Assembly (NCBI GenBank): GCA_963802275.1
Contig: CAWDIB010000003.1
Coordinates: 186,001-250,000 of the forward strand
DNA length: 64,000 nucleotides
Origin: CAZMZW01 sp963802275
GTDB lineage: Bacteria > Chloroflexota > Anaerolineae > Anaerolineales > Anaerolineaceae
Direction: 5' to 3'
Shown: positions 26,964 to 36,583 of the stretch, piece after piece
Layout of the letters: each line of letters begins with the position of its first letter
Position numbering within the stretch: position 1 is the first letter of the stretch
Translations under genes and position numbers: made by a program
Notes under the pieces: generated by a model
What the model saw: the letters and a program-made list of their open reading frames with translations, nothing else
Database searches by the model: none
What the model was told of the DNA's origin: nothing

Positions 26964-27664
26964 CCTTTCCGCTTTTGCTTGAATTCATCGATGATCTCAA
27001 ATGTGGCAGTAGCGCCCAGGCGGGATGCGCCGGCGTCTATCAGGGCAAATGCGCTTTCCAGTGAGCGCACGCCCTGGGCGGCCTTTACCTGCACCTTGGG
27101 TCCGACTGTCTCCCAGATCAGGTGCACATTTTCAGGCGTGGCACCACTTGGGTCAAATCCGGTGGAGGTTTTCACAAAATCGGCGCCGGCTTCGGCGATG
27201 AGTTTGCTGGCGCGGATGATCTCTTCTTCATTTAAGTAACCTACACAAATGATCACCTTGACCAGGATGCCGGCCTGGTGGCCCAGTTCAGCCACGGCAT
27301 GGATTTCATCGCGCACATAGCCATCCTCGTGTGAGTGCAGCTTGATCAAATTCAGCACCATGTCCATCTCCCGTGCGCCGTTTTCCAGCGCATTGCGTGC
27401 CTCGAACAGTTTGGTCTGGATGGTGTGCCCGCCGTGCGGGAAGCCCAACGGGATGGCTGGCAGCACCCCTGAGCCATTAAGAATTTTAGCTGCCAGAGGA
27501 ATGTATGCCGGTTGGACATGCACGGATGCCACCCCATATTGTGCGGATTTCTCGCACCCGGCGATCACTTCCGCTTCGGTCAGGGTGGGTTTGATGATGG
27601 TATGGTCGAACAGCTTTACAAATTGGTCATAGGTGATGGTCTGGCTGTTAAAGGGTGGCTGCAT
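26960..27664 (-). CDS. deoC: Deoxyribose-phosphate aldolase
   Basis: Cleaves 2-deoxyribose 5-phosphate to glyceraldehyde 3-phosphate and acetaldehyde in deoxynucleoside catabolism. The 234-residue class I aldolase has LFDHTIIKPTLTEAEV, KVIICVGYLNEEEI with one catalytic Lys, FVKTSTGFDPSGAT with the Schiff-base Lys, and VQVKAAQGVRS with the third. Length is normal. It overlaps the convergent MFS gene by four bases. Purine- and uridine-nucleoside phosphorylases are also in the window (54.6 and 35.6 kb), making a dispersed nucleoside salvage set. Confidence 0.94.
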   Translation of the reverse strand: MQPPFNSQTITYDQFVKLFDHTIIKPTLTEAEVIAGCEKSAQYGVASVHVQPAYIPLAAKILNGSGVLPAIPLGFPHGGHTIQTKLFEARNALENGAREMDMVLNLIKLHSHEDGYVRDEIHAVAELGHQAGILVKVIICVGYLNEEEIIRASKLIAEAGADFVKTSTGFDPSGATPENVHLIWETVGPKVQVKAAQGVRSLESAFALIDAGASRLGATATFEIIDEFKQKRKG

Positions 27665-28057
27665 GGGAACCTCTGATAATTTTTGGTTTATTGTAATGCA
27701 ATGTCATAATTGGAGTGTTTAATGGTGAAGAGAGAAAGTATTTAAAAACAAGCACTGTAACGTGATTGAAACCATATTTATGTCTTAACACGTTTTTAGG
27801 GATATTAATTACCGTGAAATTTTCTTGAGTTCTTTTCATTCCAGGGAAAATCATTTTTACCAACCCGTTATGAAAGAAAACCTAACATGGAGTTATAATG
27901 AATCTTGGAAAGACGATTTTGGGATTTTAAAGCTGTTCATTGGCCTTATGCTCAATCAATGAAACCTGCCACTGAATATTTCTGGCAGGTTATTTATTTA
28001 ACGATATTGCGAGACCAATAAGGCAATCCAAAGTGAGAATCAGATTTTTTATATAGC
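27665..28057. other. Intergenic region with an orphan terminator-like hairpin
   Basis: This 393-bp stretch has no convincing gene. AACCTGCCA (27963-27971) pairs with TGGCAGGTT (27983-27991), followed on the plus strand by ATTTATTT, like a rho-independent terminator, but no plus-strand gene precedes it (deoC is on the minus strand). It could end a small unannotated transcript beginning between about 27700 and 27950. Confidence 0.45.
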
Positions 28058-29500
28058 ATGATCGCTAATTTACTCCGCAAAATTCTTATCCCCCCTAATA
28101 CCGATACCAAGACGGACCGCCGTTTTGTTATCGTCATATTGGTCTTTTCGATTATCTCCAGTTTGTTTTTTATATCCTTTGATACCGGAACCTTCGGTTC
28201 CATTCGATCCATTCTCATTGTTATGACCATCTTAGAAGTGATTTCCCTGTTGTTTGCGTATTGGAATTTATTGCTATTTGCCAGGATCGTTCTTCCAAAT
28301 GCAGCATTTGTCGCGTTTACTTTATTGCTGGTTTATGGTGGCGTGCATGATGATTCACTTGGTGGTTACTATTTGCTGTTAATTTTTGCGGCATTTTTAT
28401 TAGGCCGCTGGGGTTTGTTATTCTTTGGCTTATTGAATACGATCGCCATTTTCATTATAGGAATGGCTGAGACCAGCGGGAAGCTTATCACCCACTTTGG
28501 ACCTCTTACCGACCCATCCACGATTTTCACCACCGCCTTTTTCATGGCGGCCGTTTCGCTGGCTCTGTTCTTTTTTGTCACCCATCTATCCAATATGATT
28601 CAGCTCGCAAGAAAGAATGAGCAAAAGCAGATCAGGACAACCCGGGATTTGAAAAAATTAAAGAAAGTCCTGGAACAGCGGGTAATGGATCGTACGGCTG
28701 AACTGCAAGCCCTGTTTGCTTCCATGCAAGATCTGGTAATTGTTTTTGATAAGGAAGGCCGATATCTTAGAATCGTCAATTCCGAATCATTGCTGATTAA
28801 TTCTCCCGATCGTTTGATTGGTAATACCCTTCAGGATGCGTTTCCAAAAAAAGAAGCGGCCAGATTGGTTAACCACATCCAGGAAGTCTTGAAATTTCAA
28901 AAGACCATGCCAATTGAATACCCGTTAATGCAGGGCAATAGAAAAATTTGGTACAACGCATCGGTTTCACCTTTAAGTAAAGACACGGTCGTTTGGGTGG
29001 CACGGGATATTACCGAGCGAAAACAGCAGGAGGAAAAATCGATCTTTATCGGCACCCATGACGAAATGACCGGGCTTTACAACCGCACTTATTTCGAAGA
29101 AGAACTGAACCGCCTGAAGCAGAGCCGTCTCATCCCGATCAGCATATTCATGATGGATGTGGACAAGTTAAAGACCATCAATGATAACCAGGGGCATTCT
29201 GCCGGTGATGAATTATTAATGCGTGCCGCCCGCGTCCTGATGGCATCTTTCCGTGCCGAAGATATGATCGCCAGGATTGGCGGGGATGAATTTGCGGCAA
29301 TACTACCCAGAGCCGATGAAACCGCTGCCCAATTGGTGGTTGACCGCATCCATCATTTCCTGGAAGTAAACAATGCAGGAAAAGATAATATGCTGGAATT
29401 ATCCATTGGAGTCGCAACCTGCCATGAAAAATGTTCATTAACCGCCACCCTGAAGCAAGCTGATGACCGCATGTATCGTGACAAGCAGGGCAGGGATTGA
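28058..29500 (+). CDS. Membrane-anchored PAS-GGDEF diguanylate cyclase
   Basis: Makes cyclic di-GMP from two GTP. The 480-residue protein has about six N-terminal membrane helices (35-190), a coiled-coil linker (RKNEQKQIRTTRDLKKLKKVLEQR), a PAS domain (about 215-320) ending DITERKQQEEK, and a GGDEF domain with RIGGDEFAAILP at about 405. The inhibitory I-site RxxD is present (RAED, five residues before GGDEF), so product feedback is likely. Length and order are standard. No ribosome site is obvious before ATG 28058. Confidence 0.93.
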   Translation: MIANLLRKILIPPNTDTKTDRRFVIVILVFSIISSLFFISFDTGTFGSIRSILIVMTILEVISLLFAYWNLLLFARIVLPNAAFVAFTLLLVYGGVHDDSLGGYYLLLIFAAFLLGRWGLLFFGLLNTIAIFIIGMAETSGKLITHFGPLTDPSTIFTTAFFMAAVSLALFFFVTHLSNMIQLARKNEQKQIRTTRDLKKLKKVLEQRVMDRTAELQALFASMQDLVIVFDKEGRYLRIVNSESLLINSPDRLIGNTLQDAFPKKEAARLVNHIQEVLKFQKTMPIEYPLMQGNRKIWYNASVSPLSKDTVVWVARDITERKQQEEKSIFIGTHDEMTGLYNRTYFEEELNRLKQSRLIPISIFMMDVDKLKTINDNQGHSAGDELLMRAARVLMASFRAEDMIARIGGDEFAAILPRADETAAQLVVDRIHHFLEVNNAGKDNMLELSIGVATCHEKCSLTATLKQADDRMYRDKQGRD

Positions 29501-29634
29501 TCAATGGCGAACCAGGAGAGAGGACTATTTTTAAAAAACAATCGATCGGTTTTTCTCTTAAGGTATTGAGTTTATATTGATAATTCAAAAACACTCTGAA
29601 ACAGATATACAATGGACAAAAAAGAGAGATACCC

Positions 29635-29967
29635 ATGAATAAAGATTTACTTCTCGGATTGTTAATTGGCTTCATCATTGGTTGGCTGGTGGAATGGGTG
29701 ATTGATTATCTCTACTGGCGCAGAAGATTCGCCGACCTGCAAAGGAGATGCGGGGATGACCTGATCCTCATCAACGGCATTGGCCCGCAAATTGAGCAAC
29801 GATTGAACAAAGCCGGCATATATACCTTTAAACAACTCGCGGACCTCAAACCCAAGCAGGTTCGCAAGCTCATCGGCAAAGCCAAGAACCTGGCGGATGA
29901 AAAGGATATCATTGAACAGGCGCGTCGTTTCGTAAAACAGCAAAAGCCTAGAAAGGGTAAGAAGTAA
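29635..29967 (+). CDS. Membrane-anchored helix-hairpin-helix protein
   Basis: A 110-residue protein with an N-terminal membrane helix (LLLGLLIGFIIGWLVEWVIDYLYW) and a cytoplasmic helix-hairpin-helix region, DDLILINGIGPQIEQRLNKAG, followed by YTFKQLADLKPKQVRKLIG and a Lys-rich tail. This resembles the small H3TH domains appended to ribosomal and RNA-polymerase-like proteins and some DUF4332-type proteins. It may tether DNA or a protein to the membrane. The stop overlaps the next gene's ATG by one base (TAATG), indicating coupling. Confidence 0.75.
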   Translation: MNKDLLLGLLIGFIIGWLVEWVIDYLYWRRRFADLQRRCGDDLILINGIGPQIEQRLNKAGIYTFKQLADLKPKQVRKLIGKAKNLADEKDIIEQARRFVKQQKPRKGKK

Positions 29968-30512
29968 TGAATGCCAAAGCCCGCAATTTGGATATCTTTA
30001 AGACGATAGTCTTGCTTTATTGTGTTGCTTTTATTTTTTTCAGGTTCATTTACAGCATTTCACCTCAAGGTGGATTGGCTGCTCCGCAATCCCAGCTTGC
30101 GAACCAACCGGTTGCAACAATTGAATCGGTGCCGACTGCCGCGGCGGATGTTTTACCAGCTGTCAATGAACCTGTAACCAGTCCACCGCTTGCTGCCGCT
30201 GTTTCTGCCCCTTCAGGCATACCGGATTGCCCGCTGGCGGCACCTGCGCGCATCAGTGGGGTGGGTGCCAGGGTCAGGGTCACCAATGCCCTTATCCCGC
30301 TGCGCACAAGTCCGTCTGTTGCTTCTTCTTCCTTCCTTGGACCATTACCGATTGGCACTGAACTGGAAGTGGTTTCTATCCCGATATGTGAACCATATCT
30401 TGAAGGAGCCAACCTCTGGTGGCAGGTACGCACCCTGAGCGGCAAGATCGGCTGGGCGGCAGAAGCGTCTGCAAAAATACCAGGTTATTATTATTTACAG
30501 CAAATAAATTAA
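29967..30512 (+). CDS. Exported SH3-like domain protein
   Basis: A 181-residue protein with one N-terminal membrane helix (FKTIVLLYCVAFIFFRFIYSI), an Ala/Pro/Thr-rich linker (about 40-85) and a C-terminal bacterial SH3 domain: GARVRVTNALIPLRTSPSVASS, IGTELEVVSIP and ANLWWQVRTLSGKIGWAAEA. Such domains usually bind cell-wall peptides. It is translationally coupled to the membrane HhH protein upstream. Function unknown. Confidence 0.75.
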   Translation: MNAKARNLDIFKTIVLLYCVAFIFFRFIYSISPQGGLAAPQSQLANQPVATIESVPTAAADVLPAVNEPVTSPPLAAAVSAPSGIPDCPLAAPARISGVGARVRVTNALIPLRTSPSVASSSFLGPLPIGTELEVVSIPICEPYLEGANLWWQVRTLSGKIGWAAEASAKIPGYYYLQQIN

Positions 30513-30641
30513 AAATGTTAATAACTTTTTGGTGAGAGGTCTGGAGTAGTTAATCGAAAAGATATATTTGGCAATCGTCAGGAATGAAGGATGATTGAAA
30601 AATAATCAAAACAGAAGACAGGATTCACTTCTCACCAAAGT

Positions 30642-31676
30642 TCATTCCGGCATAAGAGCCATAAGCAATTCACTGTCCCACAAACCATTCTTACAGTCGT
30701 AGACCTGGAAATGCGAACAGAATTCCCAATAGACCCATCCGATGTTGCGCTCTTCCGCTGATCGTGCGACAAAAGCTGTCCATCTCTGTCGGGAATCCGC
30801 ATCTATTCCTGCAATTGACCCGAATTCATCCATCACCAGCGGCACCTTGTGTTTCTCTGACCAGCGCGCAGCGCGGTCCAACTGGTCGGTGATCATCTTC
30901 TCTTCCTCACTACTGCCTTTCCAGGTTTTGCCAAGCCATTGCTGCGAATCCACGACCCAGGATGCACCCTGGTGGGTGAACTTGAAGGGTTCATAAAAAT
31001 GAAAAACTGCCACCAGGTTCTCATCCGGCGGGAGCTGCAATTGGTCAAGCCCGGCAATGTTGTTGTAATCCGGACCTCCAATGAGGATTTTGCGGTGCGG
31101 ATTCTTCCAGCGGATCAAGGCGATACTTTCTTTTGCCAGCTGGTTCCAGGTGGTTCCATCCAACCGCTGGTTTGGCTCGTTTAACAGTTCAAAAAGCAGG
31201 GAGGCAGGCGCATCCTGATAATGCTCACTGAGCTGTTCCCAGATGCCCAGATATCGTTCGCGTTGACCTGATGGGTCGATCATGATTTCATTGAAATGGT
31301 GCAAGTCGAGGATGACGGAAAGTCCGGCCTCTAATCCCTGGTTGATTACTCGGTCCACAAATGCCAGAAAGTCAGGATTAATGCGGTATGGCTTTTCCTG
31401 ATTTGTATGCGCTGAGAAGCGCACGGGAATGCGCACTCCATCAAATCCGGCGGAGCGAATGATCTCAAAATATTTGGGCTGGATATCCACTCCCCATTCG
31501 CCAGGTGTTGGCGCTTCCAATGCATTGCCCAGATTTATTCCCCGCTTGATGATGATATTTCCAAAAGCCGATTGGTTGGTCATTGCGGATGGCGGGTTTT
31601 CAGGTGTCAGGCTGCATTGGTTAAAAACGAATAAGGCGGATGACGAAAACAAAATAATGATGAATGCCTTTTTCAT
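30642..31676 (-). CDS. Glycoside hydrolase family 5 cellulase-like lipoprotein
   Basis: A 344-residue exported glycosidase, probably an endo-beta-1,4-glucanase. A lipoprotein-like signal (Cys 21, in FVFNQCS) is followed by the GH5 barrel: RGINLGNALEAPTPGEWG, GFDGVRIPVRFSAH, LLFELLNEPNQ with acid/base E167, VFHFYEPFKFTHQG, and VMDEFGSIAG with nucleophile E284. Its ATG overlaps the stop of the upstream glycosyltransferase gene (ATGA), so the two are coupled. This parallels bcs operons, where a cellulase accompanies cellulose synthase and trims or helps export the polymer. Confidence 0.9.
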   Translation of the reverse strand: MKKAFIIILFSSSALFVFNQCSLTPENPPSAMTNQSAFGNIIIKRGINLGNALEAPTPGEWGVDIQPKYFEIIRSAGFDGVRIPVRFSAHTNQEKPYRINPDFLAFVDRVINQGLEAGLSVILDLHHFNEIMIDPSGQRERYLGIWEQLSEHYQDAPASLLFELLNEPNQRLDGTTWNQLAKESIALIRWKNPHRKILIGGPDYNNIAGLDQLQLPPDENLVAVFHFYEPFKFTHQGASWVVDSQQWLGKTWKGSSEEEKMITDQLDRAARWSEKHKVPLVMDEFGSIAGIDADSRQRWTAFVARSAEERNIGWVYWEFCSHFQVYDCKNGLWDSELLMALMPE

Positions 31677-33679
31677 TTCTTTTTAAAAAGGGTTTTATAC
31701 CAACGTGTGAATATCATGCCTGTGCTGCGCAGGAAATTCTCACTTTTTGTATCGAAGCGCCCATACCCGCTTTGCTGCTGGTCAAAGATGAAATTGACCA
31801 GGCGGTTTTTTTGCTCGCGAGATTCCCCTTTGAATTTGACGATGATTTTCTTGCCCCAGGCACGGCTGCGGTAAATGGTTCCATCAAGCTCCAGCAATCC
31901 ATTTGGGTCTGAAAACAAAACATGGCTGCCCTCAAAATCGTCAGCGTGTTCCAACGGCACCATTGGTTCCACGGCACAACTCAGCAAAGAAATATCAACG
32001 AGTTTTACCGGGAGAGTTTTTCCATCCTGGAAGGTCATGGTTAACGGAGTTTGAGATGGAAACCTCTCAGATTCGCGGAAGCGTTGTTTTTCAAAACATA
32101 CCATGATGGAAGCGAAGACGCCCATGAGGTTATACAGCAGCCAAAACAAGTTCACCAGGTAAACCGGAATCATGTAATTTACATCAGTGAGCATTTTTCG
32201 GATGCCGAATCCCAATGCGATCAGACTGATACCAGCGATGAGGAGATGCGGCCAGCCCACCTTGAAGGCAAAATGAGTTTTATTGGAGGCACTATCCTTG
32301 GGGGTTACCGAAAATTTCACCTTTTGGGATAAAAACAGTTCGGATAAGGCTGAAACGAGAAGAAAAGGAGCCAGCGCGGTTTCGTAGATATGCGCCCAGA
32401 CATAGGTTCGGCTTTTATGGTTGAAAAGAGAAAAAAGTAATGAAGCGATGAAGTATGTGGGAGCGAAAAACAGCAGCATGGTGAAAACATCTGCAAAAAA
32501 AACCGGCACACTGGTGAGGAGGAACAGGATTGGGCCGATGATGTAAACAATTTTTTGCAGGCCAAAGAACCAGTACAGCACCCCGTCGAAATAAATCAAC
32601 CGCTGCATAAAGCTGAGTCCGGGTAATGTCAATGGATTCCATTTCTTAAGCACCTGGATGTTACCGCGGCACCAGCGGTCACGCTGCACAACGTAATCTG
32701 CAAATGAGGTGGGAGAAAGCCCCATTGCCAGCGTCTCATTGATGAAGATGGTTTGCCATCCCCTGGCTTGCAGCAGCATGCTGGTGGCCATGTCTTCGGT
32801 GATGGTTCCGACCGGGATACCCCCGATTGCTTCAATCGCCGACCGGCGAAAAACGGCATTGCTGCCGACATTTAAGACTGCGTTAAAAATGCTGCGGCGG
32901 GTAAGGACTTCGCGCATAAAGAAGTCCTGTTCATTTGGAATGCTGTCGTAAAGCTGCAAATTATTCTGGAAAGGATCCGCGTTGTAAAATACCTGGGGGG
33001 CTTGTACCAGCGCCATCTTTGGATCATCAAAGTAGCCAACCGTTCTTTCCAAAAAAGTGCTTTTGGGAATCATATCCGCATCCAGCACCACGAACAGCTC
33101 CCCGCTGGCGTAGTGCTGGAGACAATTGTTCAAGTTGCCGGCTTTGGCATGAAGATGCTCTTTGCGCACAGACCAGACCGCGCCATATTCTTCCGCCAGC
33201 TGCTGGACCTCGCTTCGGCTGCCGTCGTCACAGATAAAAACTTTGTATTTATCCCTGGGATATTTCTGGCTGGTTGCTGCGGCCACTGTGTTACGCAAGA
33301 CTTCTACAGGCTCATTGTAGGTAGCAATAAGAATGTCCACTGTCGGCAGGATATTAAGATCTGCCAGGGTCTTGGTTTTCAGCTGGTAATCTTTGAGGAA
33401 CATTATACGGTGCGTGGTGGATTGAATGAAAGCCAGGAATTCCGCCAGGAATAAGAGAATGCCAAAAATAAAACCAGCCGCATTTTGAGTCGGAATGGTA
33501 AAAAGTAACCGCCAGGTCATATAAATAACCTGCACCAGCATGGCCAGGGCGACGAAATATTTGAGCAATTTGCGCTCTTTTTGCACCGTCCACCCAAAAA
33601 TTGAGATGCCAAGCAGGATACTAGCCAAGGCCAGAATCTTTTCACCAATTACGATCAGGTCAAGTGTATTTCCTAACAT
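31673..33679 (-). CDS. bcsA: Cellulose-synthase-like glycosyltransferase with PilZ domain
   Basis: A 668-residue membrane glycosyltransferase (GT2) that polymerises and exports a beta-glucan. Seen: N-terminal membrane helices (to about 90), FICDDGSRSE (UDP-binding Asp pair), VVLDADMIP (D-x-D, 200-202), GTITEDMATSM (TED, 294-296, catalytic base), QRDRWCRGN (Q-x-x-R-W, 332-336), several C-terminal helices, and a PilZ domain near 545-650 with RESER and DISLLS resembling the RxxxR and (D/N)xSxxG c-di-GMP motifs (last Gly replaced). This is the BcsA plan. Upstream is a membrane carbohydrate-binding protein in place of BcsB, downstream a GH5 cellulase. The product might be cellulose or another beta-glucan. 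Confidence 0.88.
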   Translation of the reverse strand: MLGNTLDLIVIGEKILALASILLGISIFGWTVQKERKLLKYFVALAMLVQVIYMTWRLLFTIPTQNAAGFIFGILLFLAEFLAFIQSTTHRIMFLKDYQLKTKTLADLNILPTVDILIATYNEPVEVLRNTVAAATSQKYPRDKYKVFICDDGSRSEVQQLAEEYGAVWSVRKEHLHAKAGNLNNCLQHYASGELFVVLDADMIPKSTFLERTVGYFDDPKMALVQAPQVFYNADPFQNNLQLYDSIPNEQDFFMREVLTRRSIFNAVLNVGSNAVFRRSAIEAIGGIPVGTITEDMATSMLLQARGWQTIFINETLAMGLSPTSFADYVVQRDRWCRGNIQVLKKWNPLTLPGLSFMQRLIYFDGVLYWFFGLQKIVYIIGPILFLLTSVPVFFADVFTMLLFFAPTYFIASLLFSLFNHKSRTYVWAHIYETALAPFLLVSALSELFLSQKVKFSVTPKDSASNKTHFAFKVGWPHLLIAGISLIALGFGIRKMLTDVNYMIPVYLVNLFWLLYNLMGVFASIMVCFEKQRFRESERFPSQTPLTMTFQDGKTLPVKLVDISLLSCAVEPMVPLEHADDFEGSHVLFSDPNGLLELDGTIYRSRAWGKKIIVKFKGESREQKNRLVNFIFDQQQSGYGRFDTKSENFLRSTGMIFTRWYKTLFKKK

Positions 33680-33694
33680 TGCAGCCTGCCTGGT

Positions 33695-34861
33695 TTATTT
33701 CATGCGTCGCTGAAAGAGGGAAAGAAGTATGAGGATAATGATGAGGGCAGCGATGATCAGTGAGACAAACAAGGGCCGGTTGACAACTGCCCATGTTTCA
33801 AAAGAAGTTGAAAAGCGCTCATACGCAGCGGGGGTGGCTTCGACCGGCATCTGCTGGGTGCCTGGTGTTGGCGATTGGTGCTCGCTGCCTGCCAGTTTAA
33901 CAGTGAATTCGTCCTTTATGGTGATATTAAGAGCGGAGTAGATGGCAGTGAGGATCACCTGGCTGCTCTTGGTTCCTGATGGAATGAACAATCCCCCGAC
34001 CTCATCAATTCTGACGGCTGAATCCGCCGGTTTCGTGACCGCCCAAGCTGCCTTTACTTCTATTGATGTGTTGGTTGCTGAAGAATGAATGTGAGCGGCG
34101 TACTGTTCGCGGTGTTCACCACTTGTGGGTATCTGGATTTGAGGCGAGCCCTGGATGAACAGAGTAAGGTAATCACCCTGGGCAAGCACCTCAAAATCAT
34201 CAATCCAGAAACTGCGTGGAAAATCGTCGCTGATGTTGACCGCAAAAGCATATGATTCAATCCGTTTGAGGTCCATTTGCTTGTTTCCGCGTGCGGTGTT
34301 CCAATCCGGAACAGCAAAATTGCTGAACGGCACAATCACAAAACCCACAAAAGCAGCCGGAATGGGCAGATTGCCGTATTCGATATTTTGCTGGCGCAGG
34401 GTGCCCTCTTCAGACTGCAGGTAGAATTTGCCATTACCGGAAATAGCCCAATATTCGTTGTACTCCTCTTTAAAATTTAAAGAAAGTAATAATGGTTTTA
34501 TTGTTGAATTGGCAACCCAAAACCGGATGCCTGTGGCACGCGACCAGTTGCGTTGTAAAAGCGGCACAACATGATAAATAGAGCCGTTGATTGAATTGTT
34601 GGTGGGGTGAGGGGAAACGATTTCAACCAGCAGCGACTGTTTGCCTGAGTGCGCCAGGTTTTTTTGCAGCCTTGCCTTGAGGGTGGCGCCATCTTCCCAA
34701 ACGATGTATGCTTTTTGAATATTGTGGTCGCTGGTGTATTTTTCAAAATCATCCTGGTAAACGGGAATAGCTGATTCTTTCGGAAAGGGGATGAATGCCA
34801 TTGAAACGACCAGGATTATGCTTAATAATAATAAGGTTGAATAGATCCTATTAATTTGCAT
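33695..34861 (-). CDS. Membrane-anchored carbohydrate-binding protein of the cellulose-synthase module
   Basis: A 388-residue protein with an N-terminal signal helix (IYSTLLLLSIILVVSMAFIPF), a large extracytoplasmic part, and a C-terminal membrane helix (LFVSLIIAALIIILILLSLF) with a basic tail. The ectodomain begins like a CBM11/CIA30-type jelly roll (DDFEKYTSD...WSRATGIRFWVAN...SFWIDDFEVLAQGD), followed by a beta-rich domain (about 230-320) and a Pro-rich linker. It lies 15 bp upstream of the bcsA-like gene. Its place and topology suggest the role of BcsB, guiding the nascent glucan outside the membrane, though it has no clear BcsB homology. Confidence 0.7.
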   Translation of the reverse strand: MQINRIYSTLLLLSIILVVSMAFIPFPKESAIPVYQDDFEKYTSDHNIQKAYIVWEDGATLKARLQKNLAHSGKQSLLVEIVSPHPTNNSINGSIYHVVPLLQRNWSRATGIRFWVANSTIKPLLLSLNFKEEYNEYWAISGNGKFYLQSEEGTLRQQNIEYGNLPIPAAFVGFVIVPFSNFAVPDWNTARGNKQMDLKRIESYAFAVNISDDFPRSFWIDDFEVLAQGDYLTLFIQGSPQIQIPTSGEHREQYAAHIHSSATNTSIEVKAAWAVTKPADSAVRIDEVGGLFIPSGTKSSQVILTAIYSALNITIKDEFTVKLAGSEHQSPTPGTQQMPVEATPAAYERFSTSFETWAVVNRPLFVSLIIAALIIILILLSLFQRRMK

Positions 34862-35024
34862 GCCAGATTTCCTTTATTAACCCATTTTTTATGCCAAGGT
34901 TTTATAGCTTTGAAAAGTCAATGAGTATATATATTCTCGCAATAATTATGCCAATGATCCATAAGGTCTGCCTGGCGGAATGATTGCAAAATTGATAATG
35001 CCTCAATTAATGAAAGGGCTCTTT

Positions 35025-35576
35025 TTATCTCTTCGCCCAGCTTTTTGGTATGGGCAGCGTTGGATTTTCCAGCCGGTCCACCGCCTTGGCTGCCCTGGTG
35101 CGGACCGCTGTGCTGCTCACCTTGCACAGCGGCTGCAATGCCTGGATGATTTCTACTGCTCTTTGTGGATAACGCCTGCCCAGGATGCATAAACCGGAAA
35201 TCGCCCAGCTCAGCACGAACGCGCTGTCATCCTCCAGGCAGGTGAGCATGACGTCAATGATCTGATCCAGATTACTAACATTTGCCATGTCAGTCAGCAG
35301 CATTACCAGGTGCCAGCGTGCCATGGGCAGCGGGTCATCCACCGCTTGCTGCACGATTTGCTCGAAGTGGGGAGAGAACCAATTCGGGTGAATGCACGCC
35401 ACCTTTTCCAAAGCGTGTGCCGACCGTCCGCGGATGACATCCTCGGGTGCGCTCAATCCTTCCATCAGCAATTGGAATCGATCAGGGTGTCGCAAAACAT
35501 CATCCGCCACCTCGTCCGCCCGCCCATCGGAGATCAGGCTGCCGCCTTTGAGCTTGTCAAGGATTGGATTAGCCAT
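35025..35576 (-). CDS. HEAT-repeat protein
   Basis: A 183-residue all-helical protein made of HEAT-like repeats: VIRGRSAHALEKVACIHPNW, MARWHLVMLLTDMANV, FVLSWAISGLCILGRRYPQR and VRTRAAKAVDRLENP each show the helix A/helix B pattern with conserved Arg and Asp positions. HEAT proteins are usually protein-binding scaffolds. No ribosome site is obvious before the ATG. It is not clearly linked to its neighbours. Confidence 0.75.
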   Translation of the reverse strand: MANPILDKLKGGSLISDGRADEVADDVLRHPDRFQLLMEGLSAPEDVIRGRSAHALEKVACIHPNWFSPHFEQIVQQAVDDPLPMARWHLVMLLTDMANVSNLDQIIDVMLTCLEDDSAFVLSWAISGLCILGRRYPQRAVEIIQALQPLCKVSSTAVRTRAAKAVDRLENPTLPIPKSWAKR

Positions 35577-35647
35577 TTCAGAGCATATCTTTTTCTAAAA
35601 TTTTATTTTGGATTCACCATGACCAAAACGCATTGACCCGCAGGTTA

Positions 35648-36439
35648 CTACTGCCGGTGTTTCGCCCGGTCATTTTCAATGAGGATTTTTATGGCTTCAA
35701 TGGCTGTTTTGATGGCACGCTGCACGTCGAACAATTCATTAAACTCTTTGATTTCCTCCTCGGTCTCAGGCATATGGTCAGAACTGCCAGCCATTAACAT
35801 CACGCCACCCGCTCTCTTACGGTTAATGCTGGCGATGATGAATAGGGTTGCCGCTTCCATTTCAGAGCAAATAGCCCCGCCAGCCACCCATGCCTTCCAG
35901 CGCGCGGCCAATTCATCCGCAATCGGCATTCGCTGCGGCTCCATTTCACCATAGAATGAATCCTTGGATTGGCTGATGCCCAGGCGGTATGGCAGATTGG
36001 CCTTAATCGCCCCTTCTTTTAGTGCGAGCACAACTTCCACATCCGCAATGGCCGGGAATTCGATCGGCAGGTAATGCCGCGAGGTGCCTTCATCGCGGAT
36101 GGCAGCCGTGACGACAGCCACTTCTCCCGTCCTCGTACCGGGTTGAATGCCGCCTGAGGTGCCCACGCGGATGAAGGTGTCGGCGCCGATCTTGATCAGC
36201 TCTTCCACTGCAATGGCCGTGGATGGGCAACCGATGCCGGTCGAGGTCACGGTTACCTTCTCACCCAGCAAATAGCCGCTGTAGGTGCAAAACTCGCGGT
36301 TCTGAACGATGAACTGAGGTTCATCCAGGTGTTGCGCGATCTTTTCGCAGCGCCCGGGATCGCCGGGCAGCAGCACATATCTGCCGACATCCCCCTTGCG
36401 CAGGTGGATATGATGTTGAAGGTCTTTTTCCAATGTCAT
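35648..36439 (-). CDS. udp: Uridine phosphorylase-like nucleoside phosphorylase
   Basis: A 263-residue NP-I family phosphorylase that splits uridine with phosphate to ribose 1-phosphate and uracil. Seen: YVLLPGDPGRCEKIAQHLD (phosphate-binding Gly-Asp-Pro), IRVGTSGGIQPG, GEVAVVTAAIRDEGTSRHYLP, SKDSFYGEMEPQ and ICSEMEAATLFIIA with the substrate Met and Glu. The extended insertion in the middle and QPGTRTGEV fit Udp rather than DeoD. The ATG follows GAGGAATA. With deoD at 54.6 kb and deoC at 27 kb this completes a basic nucleoside catabolism set. Confidence 0.9.
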   Translation of the reverse strand: MTLEKDLQHHIHLRKGDVGRYVLLPGDPGRCEKIAQHLDEPQFIVQNREFCTYSGYLLGEKVTVTSTGIGCPSTAIAVEELIKIGADTFIRVGTSGGIQPGTRTGEVAVVTAAIRDEGTSRHYLPIEFPAIADVEVVLALKEGAIKANLPYRLGISQSKDSFYGEMEPQRMPIADELAARWKAWVAGGAICSEMEAATLFIIASINRKRAGGVMLMAGSSDHMPETEEEIKEFNELFDVQRAIKTAIEAIKILIENDRAKHRQ

Positions 36440-36583
36440 GATGTATATTCCTCTTCTTTTTTCAAAATAGGAGCAGTGGTTTATTCAATTGAAGAATTTT
36501 TATCCTTGTTCTTATTCAAGTCAACTCACTAAAAATATTATGTCGCATCAGCAGAGATGCTGAAAAAATAATGTTCTGAAAAT

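Noticed and set aside
36541..36570. Short stem TCAGCA/TGCTGA after the FGE-like gene
   Set aside because: Only six pairs and the A/T run is on the wrong side for the minus-strand gene.
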